Both the position numbers and the translations under genes were made by a program. The notes below the pieces were generated by a model. The model saw only the letters and a list, made by a program, of their open reading frames with translations. It had not been told where the DNA came from and did not search any database. Shown in pieces: positions 31,049 through 37,770 of a stretch of 64,000 bases of DNA (within the stretch, counting starts at the first letter, position 1; every line of letters starts with the position of its first letter). This DNA is from Rhizobiales bacterium dw_265 (lineage in GTDB: Bacteria; Pseudomonadota; Alphaproteobacteria; Micropepsales; Micropepsaceae), in assembly GCA_018449595.1 (NCBI GenBank), contig JAAVUU010000005.1, positions 124,001 to 188,000 on the forward strand, written 5' to 3'.

Positions 31049-31429
31049 TCACATGCCAGGGTCGTTCGGCGCGTCCGAGGCGGGCACCTGGGCGCTGGCG
31101 TTATGCACGGGGGTGTTGTTCAGCGGCGCGTTCGGGCCCTCGCCCTCACCGGCGCCACGGCGCGGCAACTGGTCGAAGCTGGACAACTGCACCGAGGCGC
31201 TGTCGGCCATGCCCAGCTTTTCCTGCGCCAGCTGCTGGATGCGCTCGGGCGAGGCGACATGCTGCCATTCGGTTTCCAGCACCGCGATATGGGCGTGTTC
31301 CTGGGCGATCTGGCGCTGGACCTGGCCCAGTTCCATGTGTGCCACCCGGGTTTTTTCGGAGACGTGGTAGAGCGCCAGGATCGAGAAACCCATCAACGCC
31401 ACGCAGAAGAAGTTCAGGATGCGAACCAT
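31049..31429 (-). CDS. ftsL: Cell division protein FtsL
   Basis: The 126-residue bitopic protein has a short N-terminus and one membrane helix (LNFFCVALMGFSILALYHV). A leucine-zipper-like coiled coil follows (MELGQVQRQIAQEHAHIAVLETEWQHVASPERIQQLAQEKLGM), then a low-complexity Pro/Asn/Ala-rich tail. The W..L.SPERI.QLA.E.LGM pattern is the conserved FtsL core in Alphaproteobacteria. Assignment rests on this plus its position between rsmH and ftsI. It partners FtsB and FtsQ in activating FtsWI. Confidence 0.88.
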   Translation of the reverse strand: MVRILNFFCVALMGFSILALYHVSEKTRVAHMELGQVQRQIAQEHAHIAVLETEWQHVASPERIQQLAQEKLGMADSASVQLSSFDQLPRRGAGEGEGPNAPLNNTPVHNASAQVPASDAPNDPGM

Positions 31430-31438
31430 GATGCTCTC

Positions 31439-32344
31439 CTATGCCGCCAGTTTCAGGCCGGCCCGCAGCTTGGCGGATCGGGCACGAGGGTTGGATGCAA
31501 GTTCTTCCGCCGACGGGGTGCGCGGGCGGGTGGTGAGAAGCTGAAAAGCCGGGTTCGACGCCGCCGCTACCGGCATGTGGCGCGAAGGCCGCGCCGCCGC
31601 CGTGCTGCGCCGGCCCAGGAACTGCTTGACGATACGGTCTTCCAGGCTGTGGAACGATACCACCACCAGCCGGCCTTGCGGCTTGAGGATGGTCAGCGCC
31701 GCCTCCAGGCCGCGCTCCAATTCGCCCAGTTCGTCATTCACATGGATGCGCAAGGCCTGGAAGGTGCGGGTGGCGGGATGGATGGCGAAACGCAGCGCCG
31801 CGGGGCCCTGGGCCTGCGATACAATGGCGGCCAGTTGCGCGGTGCCGGTGATGGGGCGGGCGGCGATGATGGCGGTGGCGATGCGGCGGGCGTTCTTTTC
31901 CTCGCCATGGCGGGCGATGACCGAGGCGAGCGTGCTGTGATCGGCGCTGTTGACGAAATCGCCCGCCGTTTCGCCCGACAGGCTCATGCGCATGTCCAGC
32001 GGGCCGTCTTCGCGGAAGCTGAAACCGCGCGCCGGCTGGTCGAACTGGAAGGACGACACGCCCAGGTCCAGCACCACGCCGTCGCTGGCCTGCGTGTATT
32101 GATCCATGTTCGAAAATTCGCCCTGCACCAGGGTCAGGCGGCCGGCGAAGCGTTCGACCAGCGCCTGGCCGCGGGCGATGGCGTCGGGATCGCGGTCAAT
32201 GCCCAGCACCTTGCAATCGGCGGCTTCCAAAATGGCGGTGGTGTAACCGCCGCCGCCAAACGTGCCGTCGACATAATGCGCGCCGTCACGGGGGCTGAGC
32301 ATTTCCAGCACTTCGTTCAGCATGACGGGCAGATGGCCGCTCAT
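31439..32344 (-). CDS. rsmH: 16S rRNA m4C1402 methyltransferase RsmH (MraW)
   Basis: The 301-residue SAM-dependent enzyme methylates N4 of C1402 in 16S rRNA. It begins [16 protein letters not shown], then the SAM loop [74 protein letters not shown] and [13 protein letters not shown], all hallmark RsmH segments. The start overlaps the mraZ stop as ATGA. Confidence 0.96.
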   Translation of the reverse strand: MSGHLPVMLNEVLEMLSPRDGAHYVDGTFGGGGYTTAILEAADCKVLGIDRDPDAIARGQALVERFAGRLTLVQGEFSNMDQYTQASDGVVLDLGVSSFQFDQPARGFSFREDGPLDMRMSLSGETAGDFVNSADHSTLASVIARHGEEKNARRIATAIIAARPITGTAQLAAIVSQAQGPAALRFAIHPATRTFQALRIHVNDELGELERGLEAALTILKPQGRLVVVSFHSLEDRIVKQFLGRRSTAAARPSRHMPVAAASNPAFQLLTTRPRTPSAEELASNPRARSAKLRAGLKLAA

Positions 32345-32811
32345 GCGCTTTCTCCTGAACGCGCGCGCTCCATTTTCGCTTTCACCCGCGCCAGGGCCTC
32401 GGCCTCGATGGGCGCATAACGCTCGACATCCCAGACCTGGAATTTCTGCGCCTTGCCGACGAAGACGATTTTGTCCTTCAGGCCGGCATGTTCGATCATC
32501 TGGTCGGGCAAGCGCACGCGGCCATTCTCGTCGATCGGCAGCGACTGGGTGCGCGCGATCAGCGCGGTGGCTTCGTCGTCAAAGCCGGCGGAGAAGAACG
32601 GGTCCTGCGTGGCGAGCCGCTCATTGACACGGTCGAGCAGGGTCTGTCCGAAAGCGTCCAGCGCCGGATCGATGAAGCTGGGGCAGACATAGACGCCCAT
32701 GGTGTTCTGGGCGGACAGGAGATGGCGATAGGTCGCGGGGATGCACACCCGCCCCTTGCTGTCGAGCGAGCCTGCAACCGTTGAAATGAACGGCTGGACC
32801 AACCCGGTCAT
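32341..32811 (-). CDS. mraZ: Transcriptional regulator MraZ
   Basis: The 156-residue protein has two AbrB-like swapped-hairpin halves, each with the DxxxR motif: [15 protein letters not shown] and [13 protein letters not shown]. MraZ forms ring-shaped oligomers and represses its own dcw operon by binding spaced TGGGN repeats. Such repeats lie 80-115 nt upstream (32892-32926), overlapping a likely promoter. It is the first gene of the cluster. Confidence 0.95.
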   Translation of the reverse strand: MTGLVQPFISTVAGSLDSKGRVCIPATYRHLLSAQNTMGVYVCPSFIDPALDAFGQTLLDRVNERLATQDPFFSAGFDDEATALIARTQSLPIDENGRVRLPDQMIEHAGLKDKIVFVGKAQKFQVWDVERYAPIEAEALARVKAKMERARSGESA

Positions 32812-32891
32812 CGCGCCTGTACCCCCCTTGACCCCACGGCCTGGGCTGACCGGAAACTCGGCCGTCTGCCAGGCGGGCCATCGCAGCCCTT

Positions 32892-32933
32892 TGGGACAGT
32901 ATGGGATAACATGGGATGGATTGGGCCGTCAAA
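32892..32933 (-). promoter_or_regulatory. mraZ promoter with four MraZ-box repeats
   Basis: Four TGGGN pentamers sit at an exact 10-bp period on the plus strand: 32892, 32902, 32912 and 32922 (TGGGA three times, then TGGGC). This repeat pattern is the one bound by MraZ. On the minus strand they overlap a plausible sigma-70-type promoter: TTGACG (32933-32928), 18-nt spacer, TATCCC (32909-32904). This gives direct autorepression of the whole dcw operon. The boxes read on the strand opposite to mraZ transcription. Confidence 0.75.
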
Positions 32934-33200
32934 CCAAAAACCCTGATTTTTGAGGGACTTGGCTAGTGTTCTTCGCCTGACTCAGCCGCTAGGGCTTGAA
33001 TCAAGAGAACGATTGACGAACACGGTAAGGATGCGGTGACATGGGTAAACAGGGCGTTAACGACTTTATCAGGCATGCAATCGCAGATTGTGCCTGCGGG
33101 GCACGTCCGGGAGCGGCCCGGCTCTGCAACCACAGGCTGATTCGACTCGACAGAAGGGCGGCGCACCGTTTCTCTGCCGGGCGCGAACAGTGAGGACAGC
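32934..33200. other. Intergenic stretch between mraZ and the oxidoreductase gene
   Basis: No open frame of note and no RNA gene was recognised. The sequence is less GC-rich than its surroundings near 32930-33060. GTGAGGAC just before 33201 is the ribosome binding site of the plus-strand gene, whose promoter must lie within this stretch. Confidence 0.4.
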
Positions 33201-34073
33201 ATGAAAATCGGATTTATCGGCCTGGGCCGGATGGGCGGCCATGTCGCGGAGAATTTGCTGAAGGCAGGCCACAGCGTGACGGTGTGGAATCGCAGCCAAG
33301 GCCCCGTCGAGGCGCTGGTCGCCAAGGGCGCCGTCGCGGCAAAGACACCAGCCGATGCGCTGCAGGGCGACGCGGTCTTCTCCATGCTGGCCAACGACGC
33401 GGTGATGCGCGAGGTCGGTCTGGCCGGGCCGCTGCTGGCAAAGGCGGCGGCGGGCCTGATCCATGTGAATTTGGCGACCATCTCGGTGGACTTCGCCAAG
33501 GAATTGCAAACCACGCATAAAGAGGCCGGCCTTGCCTATCTGTCGGCGCCGGTGTTCGGCCGCCCGGAAATGGCGCAGCAGGCCGCGTTGGTGCTGGTGG
33601 CGGCGGGCGATGCGGCGGCGCTGGAAACCCTGCAGCCGGTGTTCGCCAAAATCGGCAGCCGCACCGTGCCCCTGGGCGAGGACGCCTGGAAAGCCAACCT
33701 GTTCAAGATCACCGGCAACTTCATGATCGCCAGCGAGCTGGAAGCCATCGGCGAAGCCTTCGCCTTGCTGCGCAAGGGCGGCGTGGACCCGGCCGCGTTC
33801 CATGACGTGATGGGCGGACGGCTGTTCACCGGCGCGGTGTTCAAGAGCTATGGCCTGATGGTGTTGAACCAGCAATATGAACCGGCGGGTTTCGCGCTGA
33901 CCTTGGGATTGAAGGACGTGAACCTGGCGCGCGCGGCGGCGGCGGGGTTGGGCGTGGAAATGCCCACCGCCGAACTGCTGAAGGCCCATTACGATCAGGC
34001 GGTGGCCTGGGGCTGGCAGGACAAGGACTGGTCTGCGATCGGCGAGGTCTCTGCCAAGAAGGCGGGGCTTTGA
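33201..34073 (+). CDS. NAD(P)-dependent beta-hydroxyacid dehydrogenase family protein
   Basis: The 290-residue protein belongs to the 3-hydroxyisobutyrate dehydrogenase/glyoxylate-succinic semialdehyde reductase group. The N-terminal Rossmann fold IGFIGLGRMGGHVAENLL has the dinucleotide loop GLGRMG (7-12). The Arg in VWNRS (about 31) after strand beta-2 suggests NADP(H). VNLATISVDFAKEL and YLSAPVFGRPEMAQQAAL correspond to the substrate loops, and NLFKITGNFMIAS carries the catalytic lysine. The C-terminal helical domain ends LKAHYDQAVAWGWQDKDWSAI. GAGGAC precedes the ATG. The exact substrate is not determined. Confidence 0.88.
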   Translation: MKIGFIGLGRMGGHVAENLLKAGHSVTVWNRSQGPVEALVAKGAVAAKTPADALQGDAVFSMLANDAVMREVGLAGPLLAKAAAGLIHVNLATISVDFAKELQTTHKEAGLAYLSAPVFGRPEMAQQAALVLVAAGDAAALETLQPVFAKIGSRTVPLGEDAWKANLFKITGNFMIASELEAIGEAFALLRKGGVDPAAFHDVMGGRLFTGAVFKSYGLMVLNQQYEPAGFALTLGLKDVNLARAAAAGLGVEMPTAELLKAHYDQAVAWGWQDKDWSAIGEVSAKKAGL

Positions 34074-34501
34074 GGCCACAGCGTTTCCTGGAGGCGCAGG
34101 CGCCGGTCTATGACCAGGTGCTGGCGGAACTGCGCGCCGGTCAGAAACAGAGCCATTGGATGTGGTTCATCTTTCCCCAGATCATCGGGCTGGGATCGAG
34201 CCCGATGGCGCGCACTTATGCACTTCACAGTCTGGCAGAAACAGAGGCCTATCTGGCGCATCCGGTGCTGGGGGCGCGCTTTCGCGAATGCTGCCAGGCG
34301 ATGCAGAATATCCGGGGCAAAAGCGCGCTGGAGGTGCTGGGCTCGCCCGACGACCTGAAATTCCGCTCATCCCTGACCCTGTTCGCCGAGGCCGCGCCCG
34401 ACGAAGTGCAGTTTTTCAACCTGCTGGAAAAATACTTCGACGGCGAACCGGACGAGCGGACGCTGGAGATACTGGCGCGACAGGATCAGGCGGGGGTTTA
34501 A
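34070..34501 (+). CDS. DUF1810 family protein (TTG start)
   Basis: The 143-residue protein reads RFLEAQAPVYDQVLAELRAGQKQSHWMWFIFPQIIGLGSSPMARTYAL..., a clear DUF1810 (YciF-like calpastatin-annotated) family pattern including LGARFRECCQAM and LKFRSSLTLFAEA. Its function is unknown. The frame starts with TTG at 34070, overlapping the upstream stop (TTGA), so translation probably depends on coupling to the dehydrogenase gene. No ATG is available before the conserved core. Confidence 0.82.
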   Translation: MRPQRFLEAQAPVYDQVLAELRAGQKQSHWMWFIFPQIIGLGSSPMARTYALHSLAETEAYLAHPVLGARFRECCQAMQNIRGKSALEVLGSPDDLKFRSSLTLFAEAAPDEVQFFNLLEKYFDGEPDERTLEILARQDQAGV

Positions 34502-34531
34502 GCGGCCGTCGTTTATGTTAGAAACAGCGCC

Positions 34532-34729
34532 ATGAGCGTGGAAGAGATTCAAGACGCTATTGCAGCGCTTTCTGTTGAGGAGCGCGCCCGACTACGTGCG
34601 TGGTTTGATACGTTCACGGATGATGAATGGGATCGGCAGATGGAAGCCGACGCCAAAAGTGGCAAATTAGATAAATTGATTGACGAAACGCTTGTCGAGT
34701 TTCGTAATGGCCGTTTCCGCGAAATTTAG
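34532..34729 (+). CDS. Orphan antitoxin-like small protein
   Basis: The 65-residue acidic protein (MSVEEIQDAIAALSVEERARLRAWFDTFTDDEWDRQME...) resembles the small addiction-module antitoxins that normally precede a ParE/RelE-type toxin. A helix with the LSVEERARLRAW pattern is followed by a flexible C-terminal tail (KLDKLIDETLVEFRNGRFREI). No toxin frame follows. The next gene is on the opposite strand and starts only 6 nt beyond the stop. It may be an orphan remnant or a free-standing regulator. Local GC content drops here. Confidence 0.55.
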   Translation: MSVEEIQDAIAALSVEERARLRAWFDTFTDDEWDRQMEADAKSGKLDKLIDETLVEFRNGRFREI

Positions 34730-34735
34730 AGTTGC

Positions 34736-35263
34736 TCAGACCGTTTCACGATCAGGATCTCTCTGCGGCACTCCTAGATACTCTTCCCAAGCATCGCGAT
34801 AGCGATCCATCCAACCATCCGGATAGGGATTTGGGCCGTCCTGGAAAATTGAGCTGTAACTGGGAGTAATCCTTCGCATGTTACTGTCATTACGAACCCG
34901 TCCATTTTTTCCCGGTGTCGCGAGCCATTTTGCGTGCGCCTCACGAACGACGCTGGCCACCACCGCACTCGGTATTACGAATACATCAGTGGCCTGATCT
35001 CGAAAATTGACAAAACAATAAAGCAGGTGATCACCGATTATGTCTTCGTGCTTTTTTGACATGTGCCATCCACCGTCACCACCGGCATACCGACGTGATT
35101 TAACTTGGATTGCAGCCTGCTTATTTCCATCTTCATCAGTCACAACAATGTCAGCTTTTGGAACACCTACAGGTGCGAGTGCCACAACGTAACCGCGCTT
35201 CAGAAGTTCTGACATCACGAAATATTCGCCAGCAGCGCCGGTCAAGGTCGTCTTCGACGTCAT
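34736..35263 (-). CDS. Putative PD-(D/E)XK nuclease-fold protein
   Basis: The 175-residue protein has a conserved-looking N-terminal half (TGAAGEYFVMSELLKRGYVVA...PKADIVVTDEDG...AAIQVKSRR). This matches the PD-(D/E)XK arrangement with Glu13, Asp38 and Q53-x-K55, as in restriction-like and Holliday-junction-type nucleases. The second half (WHMSKKHEDIIGDHLLYCFVNF...DVFVIPSAVVA) is also typical of uncharacterised nuclease-like proteins that handle cell components. The gene is roughly 50% GC, clearly below its neighbours, which suggests horizontal acquisition. A defence-related role is a guess. GGGGGA precedes the ATG. Confidence 0.6.
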   Translation of the reverse strand: MTSKTTLTGAAGEYFVMSELLKRGYVVALAPVGVPKADIVVTDEDGNKQAAIQVKSRRYAGGDGGWHMSKKHEDIIGDHLLYCFVNFRDQATDVFVIPSAVVASVVREAHAKWLATPGKNGRVRNDSNMRRITPSYSSIFQDGPNPYPDGWMDRYRDAWEEYLGVPQRDPDRETV

Positions 35264-35293
35264 GAGTCCCCCAATTTTTTAGGATATATCACA

Positions 35294-35356
35294 AAGTTGG
35301 GTCCCGGCTCGCGCTTCGCGTTGCTGCGCAACGCTCGCGGGCCGGGATGACAGGTT
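35294..35356. repeat. REP-like palindromic repeat, left of rnpB
   Basis: AAGTTGGGTCCCGGC (35294-35308) and GCCGGGATGACAGGTT (35341-35356) enclose a second stem, GCGTTGCTGCGCAACGC-like. The outer sequence recurs in inverted orientation at 35749-35804 on the far side of rnpB. It lies 6 nt past the mature 3' end of the RNA and may aid termination or processing. Confidence 0.75.
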
Positions 35357-35361
35357 TTAAG

Positions 35362-35743
35362 GTGTCAGATGGCCTGTAAGCCGGGTTCTGTCCTTCATTG
35401 CTGAAGGGGTGACCATTCCTCTGGGATGTGTGTCGCCACACACCTCTCGCGACCGACCCGGACGGCGACGCGGAAAACGCCACTTGCCATCCCTATTTGG
35501 TCTTGCTCCCGGTGGGGCTTGCCTTGCCATTCCTGTTGCCAGGAACGCGGTGCGCTCTTACCGCACCATTTCAACCTTGCCGGACCTTTAGGGCCAAAAC
35601 CCTAAAAGTCTGTGGCGGTGTCATTTCTGTGGCGCTATCCCTGGGGTCGCCCCCGCCGGACGTTATCCGGCACCGTCTTTCCGTGGAGCCCGGACTTTCC
35701 TCGAACCCATTGCTGAGCCCGCGGTCACCCGGCCATCTGACAC
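35362..35743 (-). ncRNA. rnpB: RNase P RNA (catalytic subunit, type A)
   Basis: The minus strand carries the universally conserved P RNA core GAGGAAAGTCCGGGCTCCAC (complement near 35685-35704). The 5' and 3' ends pair as the P1 stem GTGTCAGATGGCC / GGCCATCTGACAC (35731-35743 with 35362-35374), and the 3' part contains ACAGAACCCGGCTTACAGGCC. The size, about 382 nt, fits a type A molecule. It processes the 5' ends of tRNA precursors together with RnpA. It lies next to the amidase gene and on the same strand, an order seen in many alphaproteobacteria. Both flanks are REP-like repeats in inverted orientation. Confidence 0.95.
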
Positions 35744-35748
35744 AACAG

Positions 35749-35804
35749 AACCTGTCATCCCGGCCAGCCGCGCGCAAGCGCGGCGTAAGCCGGGACCCAA
35801 CTTG
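35749..35804. repeat. REP-like palindromic repeat, right of rnpB (inverted copy)
   Basis: AACCTGTCATCCCGGC (35749-35764) and GCCGGGACCCAACTTGG (35788-35804) are the reverse complements of the arms of the repeat at 35294-35356. The centre forms GCCGCGC-GCAA-GCGCGGC (35767-35784). It fills nearly the whole 68-nt gap between the amidase stop and the 5' end of rnpB, so any rnpB promoter must overlap it or lie inside the amidase gene. Confidence 0.75.
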
Positions 35805-35811
35805 GAATTGC

Positions 35812-36477
35812 TTAACAGCCTGTCTTTTGCAACAGGGAAGCCAGCAGCCGGGCGGATTCGCGATCCCACACACCGTCCACCTTGGCGGGTCGGAAGTGGC
35901 GCTGGAAGGCGGTGACGATCTTTTCCGCGCCCGCACCCGGGTCATAGCCATAGCGGCACAGCGCCTCGATACCCAGGTTGCTGTCCTGTGATACCGGCCA
36001 CAGCCCGATGCCCGCCTTCGCCAACCGCTCCCAGGGGAACAGCTCGCCGGGATCGTCCTTGCGCGCCGGGGCCACATCGCTGTGGCCCAGCACCCGCGCG
36101 CTGGGAATGGGATGGCGCAGCAGGATGCCGTGGCAAAGCGTGATCAGCGCCGCGATCTGCGGTTCGGCAAAGGGGCGATAGCCGAAGGCATGCCCCGGAT
36201 TGACCAGTTCGATGCCGATGGAGCGGGCATTGATGTCGGTGTCGCCCGCCCACCAGGCGACGCCGGCATGCCAGGCACGGCGCGCCTCCGGCACCATGGC
36301 ATAAATGGTGCCGTCTTCATCGACGGTGTAATGCGCCGACACTTTCGCCACCGGGTCGCACAGCCGGTCCAGCGCGCCTTGCGCCGTCGGCATGCCGGTA
36401 TAATGCAGCACCAGCATGTCCACGGCCGCGCCGTTGCGATCGTCATGATTGGGCGACGGCAGTTCGGCGCGCTTCAT
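35812..36477 (-). CDS. N-acetylmuramoyl-L-alanine amidase (AmpD/AmiD-like, Amidase_2)
   Basis: The 221-residue zinc amidase cleaves the MurNAc-L-Ala bond of muropeptides. Zinc-binding and catalytic segments are LVLHYTGMP (first His), WHAGVAWW, SIGIELVNPGHAFGY and VLGHSDVAPARKDDPGELFPW (second His and Asp). A C-terminal peptidoglycan-binding-like region follows (YGYDPGAGAEKIVTAFQRHFRPAKVDGVWDRES). No signal peptide is visible, so it probably works in cytosolic muropeptide recycling. ATG 36477 shares its A with the upstream stop (GTGATG); a GTG one codon earlier is possible. Confidence 0.88.
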   Translation of the reverse strand: MKRAELPSPNHDDRNGAAVDMLVLHYTGMPTAQGALDRLCDPVAKVSAHYTVDEDGTIYAMVPEARRAWHAGVAWWAGDTDINARSIGIELVNPGHAFGYRPFAEPQIAALITLCHGILLRHPIPSARVLGHSDVAPARKDDPGELFPWERLAKAGIGLWPVSQDSNLGIEALCRYGYDPGAGAEKIVTAFQRHFRPAKVDGVWDRESARLLASLLQKTGC

Positions 36478-36770
36478 CACACAAATATCTTGTATTGCAC
36501 GATTTCGCCGTCCGGGCGCTTCAGGGAAAATTCCGCGCCCTTCTCATGCTCGTCCACCAGCGCCTCGAACAGGCGCAGCGCATTGCGGATGACTTCGGCA
36601 TAGGACGCCGCCTCGGTCTTGTCCTTCAGCTTCTGCAGCCGCTCCATCGCCTGGGGCGGCATTTCCAACTGCACCCTTGTGGTCGAACGCTCGCCGGTTT
36701 CGACTTCCGGCCCTTGACCCTCGGAGAGGGGGCCACGAAAGCCACGGCGATGATGATGATGTCCGCGCAT
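36477..36770 (-). CDS. CopG-type ribbon-helix-helix protein with His-rich N-terminus
   Basis: The 97-residue protein begins with a histidine cluster (MRGHHHHRRG) and a Gly/Pro-rich linker. It continues into a CopG-like RHH fold (TTRVQLEMPPQAMERLQKLKDKTEAASYAEVIRNALRLFEALV). A short C-terminal extension, FSLKRPDGEIVQYKIF, follows. It is probably a dimeric DNA-binding regulator. The start shares bases with the stop of the His-rich membrane protein gene (TAATG), and the stop with the amidase start, so the three are one operon. A metal-sensing role is suggested only by the histidines. Confidence 0.72.
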   Translation of the reverse strand: MRGHHHHRRGFRGPLSEGQGPEVETGERSTTRVQLEMPPQAMERLQKLKDKTEAASYAEVIRNALRLFEALVDEHEKGAEFSLKRPDGEIVQYKIFV

Positions 36771-37093
36771 TACGACACCTGCTGCGTGATGCGGCGGTGA
36801 TAGCGCCAGTGAAACACCGCGCGCACCAGCACACTCAGCACCAGCAGCAACGCACCCACGCCGATCATGCCATAGGCGATGCCGGGGGTCAGCTGGTGCT
36901 GCACGGCCAGGGCCACCAGCCCCGCGACCACCAGCAGGACCGCGACGCCGCCCAGGCCGTGGCGGCCATGGCGGCGGAAGTGATGATGGTGATGGCCATG
37001 ATGATGGTGGCGGCCATGCCGCCCGCGGCGATGGCCGTCGCGGCTTTCGTCCAGTGGGAATTCATCTCCCACACCAATATCCAGTTTGCTCAT
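36770..37093 (-). CDS. Small histidine-rich two-helix membrane protein
   Basis: The protein has 107 residues. Residues 21-45 contain 13 histidines (clusters at 29-32 and 34-38) interspersed with Arg and Gly. Two hydrophobic segments follow, about 48-65 (GGVAVLLVVAGLVALAV) and 71-91 (GIAYGMIGVGALLLVLSVLV), and then a basic end HWRYHRRITQQVS. It is a predicted inner-membrane hairpin with the His-rich segment in front of the first helix. No family was recognised. Metal binding (Ni, Co, Zn or Cu) is plausible but unproven. AAGGAG lies at good distance before the ATG. Confidence 0.65.
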   Translation of the reverse strand: MSKLDIGVGDEFPLDESRDGHRRGRHGRHHHHGHHHHHFRRHGRHGLGGVAVLLVVAGLVALAVQHQLTPGIAYGMIGVGALLLVLSVLVRAVFHWRYHRRITQQVS

Positions 37094-37465
37094 TCAGTCT
37101 CCTTGAAAAGGCAGCCAGGATCGGCCGCCGAGGAGAATATCATCAATAAATCATCATATTTCAAGCTTCCAATAGCGTCTTAGTTTGAATTATTCGCCAC
37201 ATAATTGAAAATTCATATTTAGAACATATGCTTACTAGTCATCAAAATATGTCACAAATATCGCCGCCCAGCGCGTCCAATGCGATGAAATCTGGCCGTT
37301 TGCTGCCTCCAAGGCTTGCAGCAGCCCCTTCGCCAAACTCCGGCCATGGCGGCGGGCTCAGGCTGGGTAAGCCGCCCCATTCCGGGAATGGCACGGAACA
37401 TAATCATGCCTTGGCGGGTTGCTTTAAGTCGGAGGGCCAATCCCCGCCCTCTGATCATCCCTGAG
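37094..37465. other. AT-rich control region and possible plus-strand small RNA
   Basis: Roughly 37130-37260 is strikingly AT-rich against the 65% GC background and must hold the promoter of the minus-strand His-rich operon. On the plus strand a frame runs from 37228 to 37464, but its Pro/Ser-rich product (MLTSHQNMSQISPPSASNAM...) and codon use do not look like a real protein. Because a strong intrinsic terminator follows directly at 37466-37507, a plus-strand transcript ending there is likely. A small RNA or an attenuated leader for the gene at 37539 are the simplest readings. Confidence 0.4.
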
Positions 37466-37507
37466 AGCCCGGCGCGTTCCCCAAGCCCCTTCGCGCCGGG
37501 CTTTTTG
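37466..37507 (+). terminator. Strong intrinsic terminator upstream of a 57-residue gene
   Basis: A perfect 11-bp stem AGCCCGGCGCG (37466-37476) / CGCGCCGGGCT (37492-37502) with a 15-nt loop is followed by TTTTG. No annotated plus-strand gene precedes it, so it ends an unrecognised transcript or acts as an attenuator for the gene at 37539. Confidence 0.75.
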
Positions 37508-37538
37508 CTTCATCTATTCCCCACCGCAAAGGTGATCC

Positions 37539-37712
37539 GTGCTCCAAGAGAAAAAGCCGTTCAGCGTGCCCGAATACGAGCGCATGGCGAATGTCCTGCA
37601 GATCATGTCGGACGACATTCGCCAGCGCCCCGCCATGAATCACCATTTCGCCGAGCGATTGCAGCGGCTTGCGACGGAGATGATCGAGGACTGCCACCGG
37701 ACGCATCCCTGA
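37539..37712 (+). CDS. Small uncharacterised protein (57 aa, GTG start)
   Basis: The frame encodes MLQEKKPFSVPEYERMANV, LQIMSDDIRQRPAMNHHF, AERLQRLATEMIEDCHRTHP. It has GTG as start and AAAGG six bases upstream. Codon use favours G/C in third positions like real genes here, and the product is a well-balanced amphipathic helical protein without membrane segments. No known family was recognised. It sits just after the terminator at 37466-37507 and convergent with the J-domain gene. Confidence 0.55.
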   Translation: MLQEKKPFSVPEYERMANVLQIMSDDIRQRPAMNHHFAERLQRLATEMIEDCHRTHP

Positions 37713-37770
37713 AACTCTCCCGCCGGAAAATTCAAACCGGGACACCACCCAGCCAATTCATCCCTGATTT

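Noticed and set aside
36970..37025. Runs of CAT/CAC in the His-rich gene as a possible simple-sequence or CRISPR-like repeat
   Set aside because: No regular repeat/spacer pattern; the runs simply encode histidines in a gene with a good ribosome site and membrane helices.
37228..37464. A 78-residue plus-strand frame in front of the terminator at 37466
   Set aside because: Pro/Ser-rich product without structure, atypical codons and no clear ribosome site; a non-coding transcript is the better reading.
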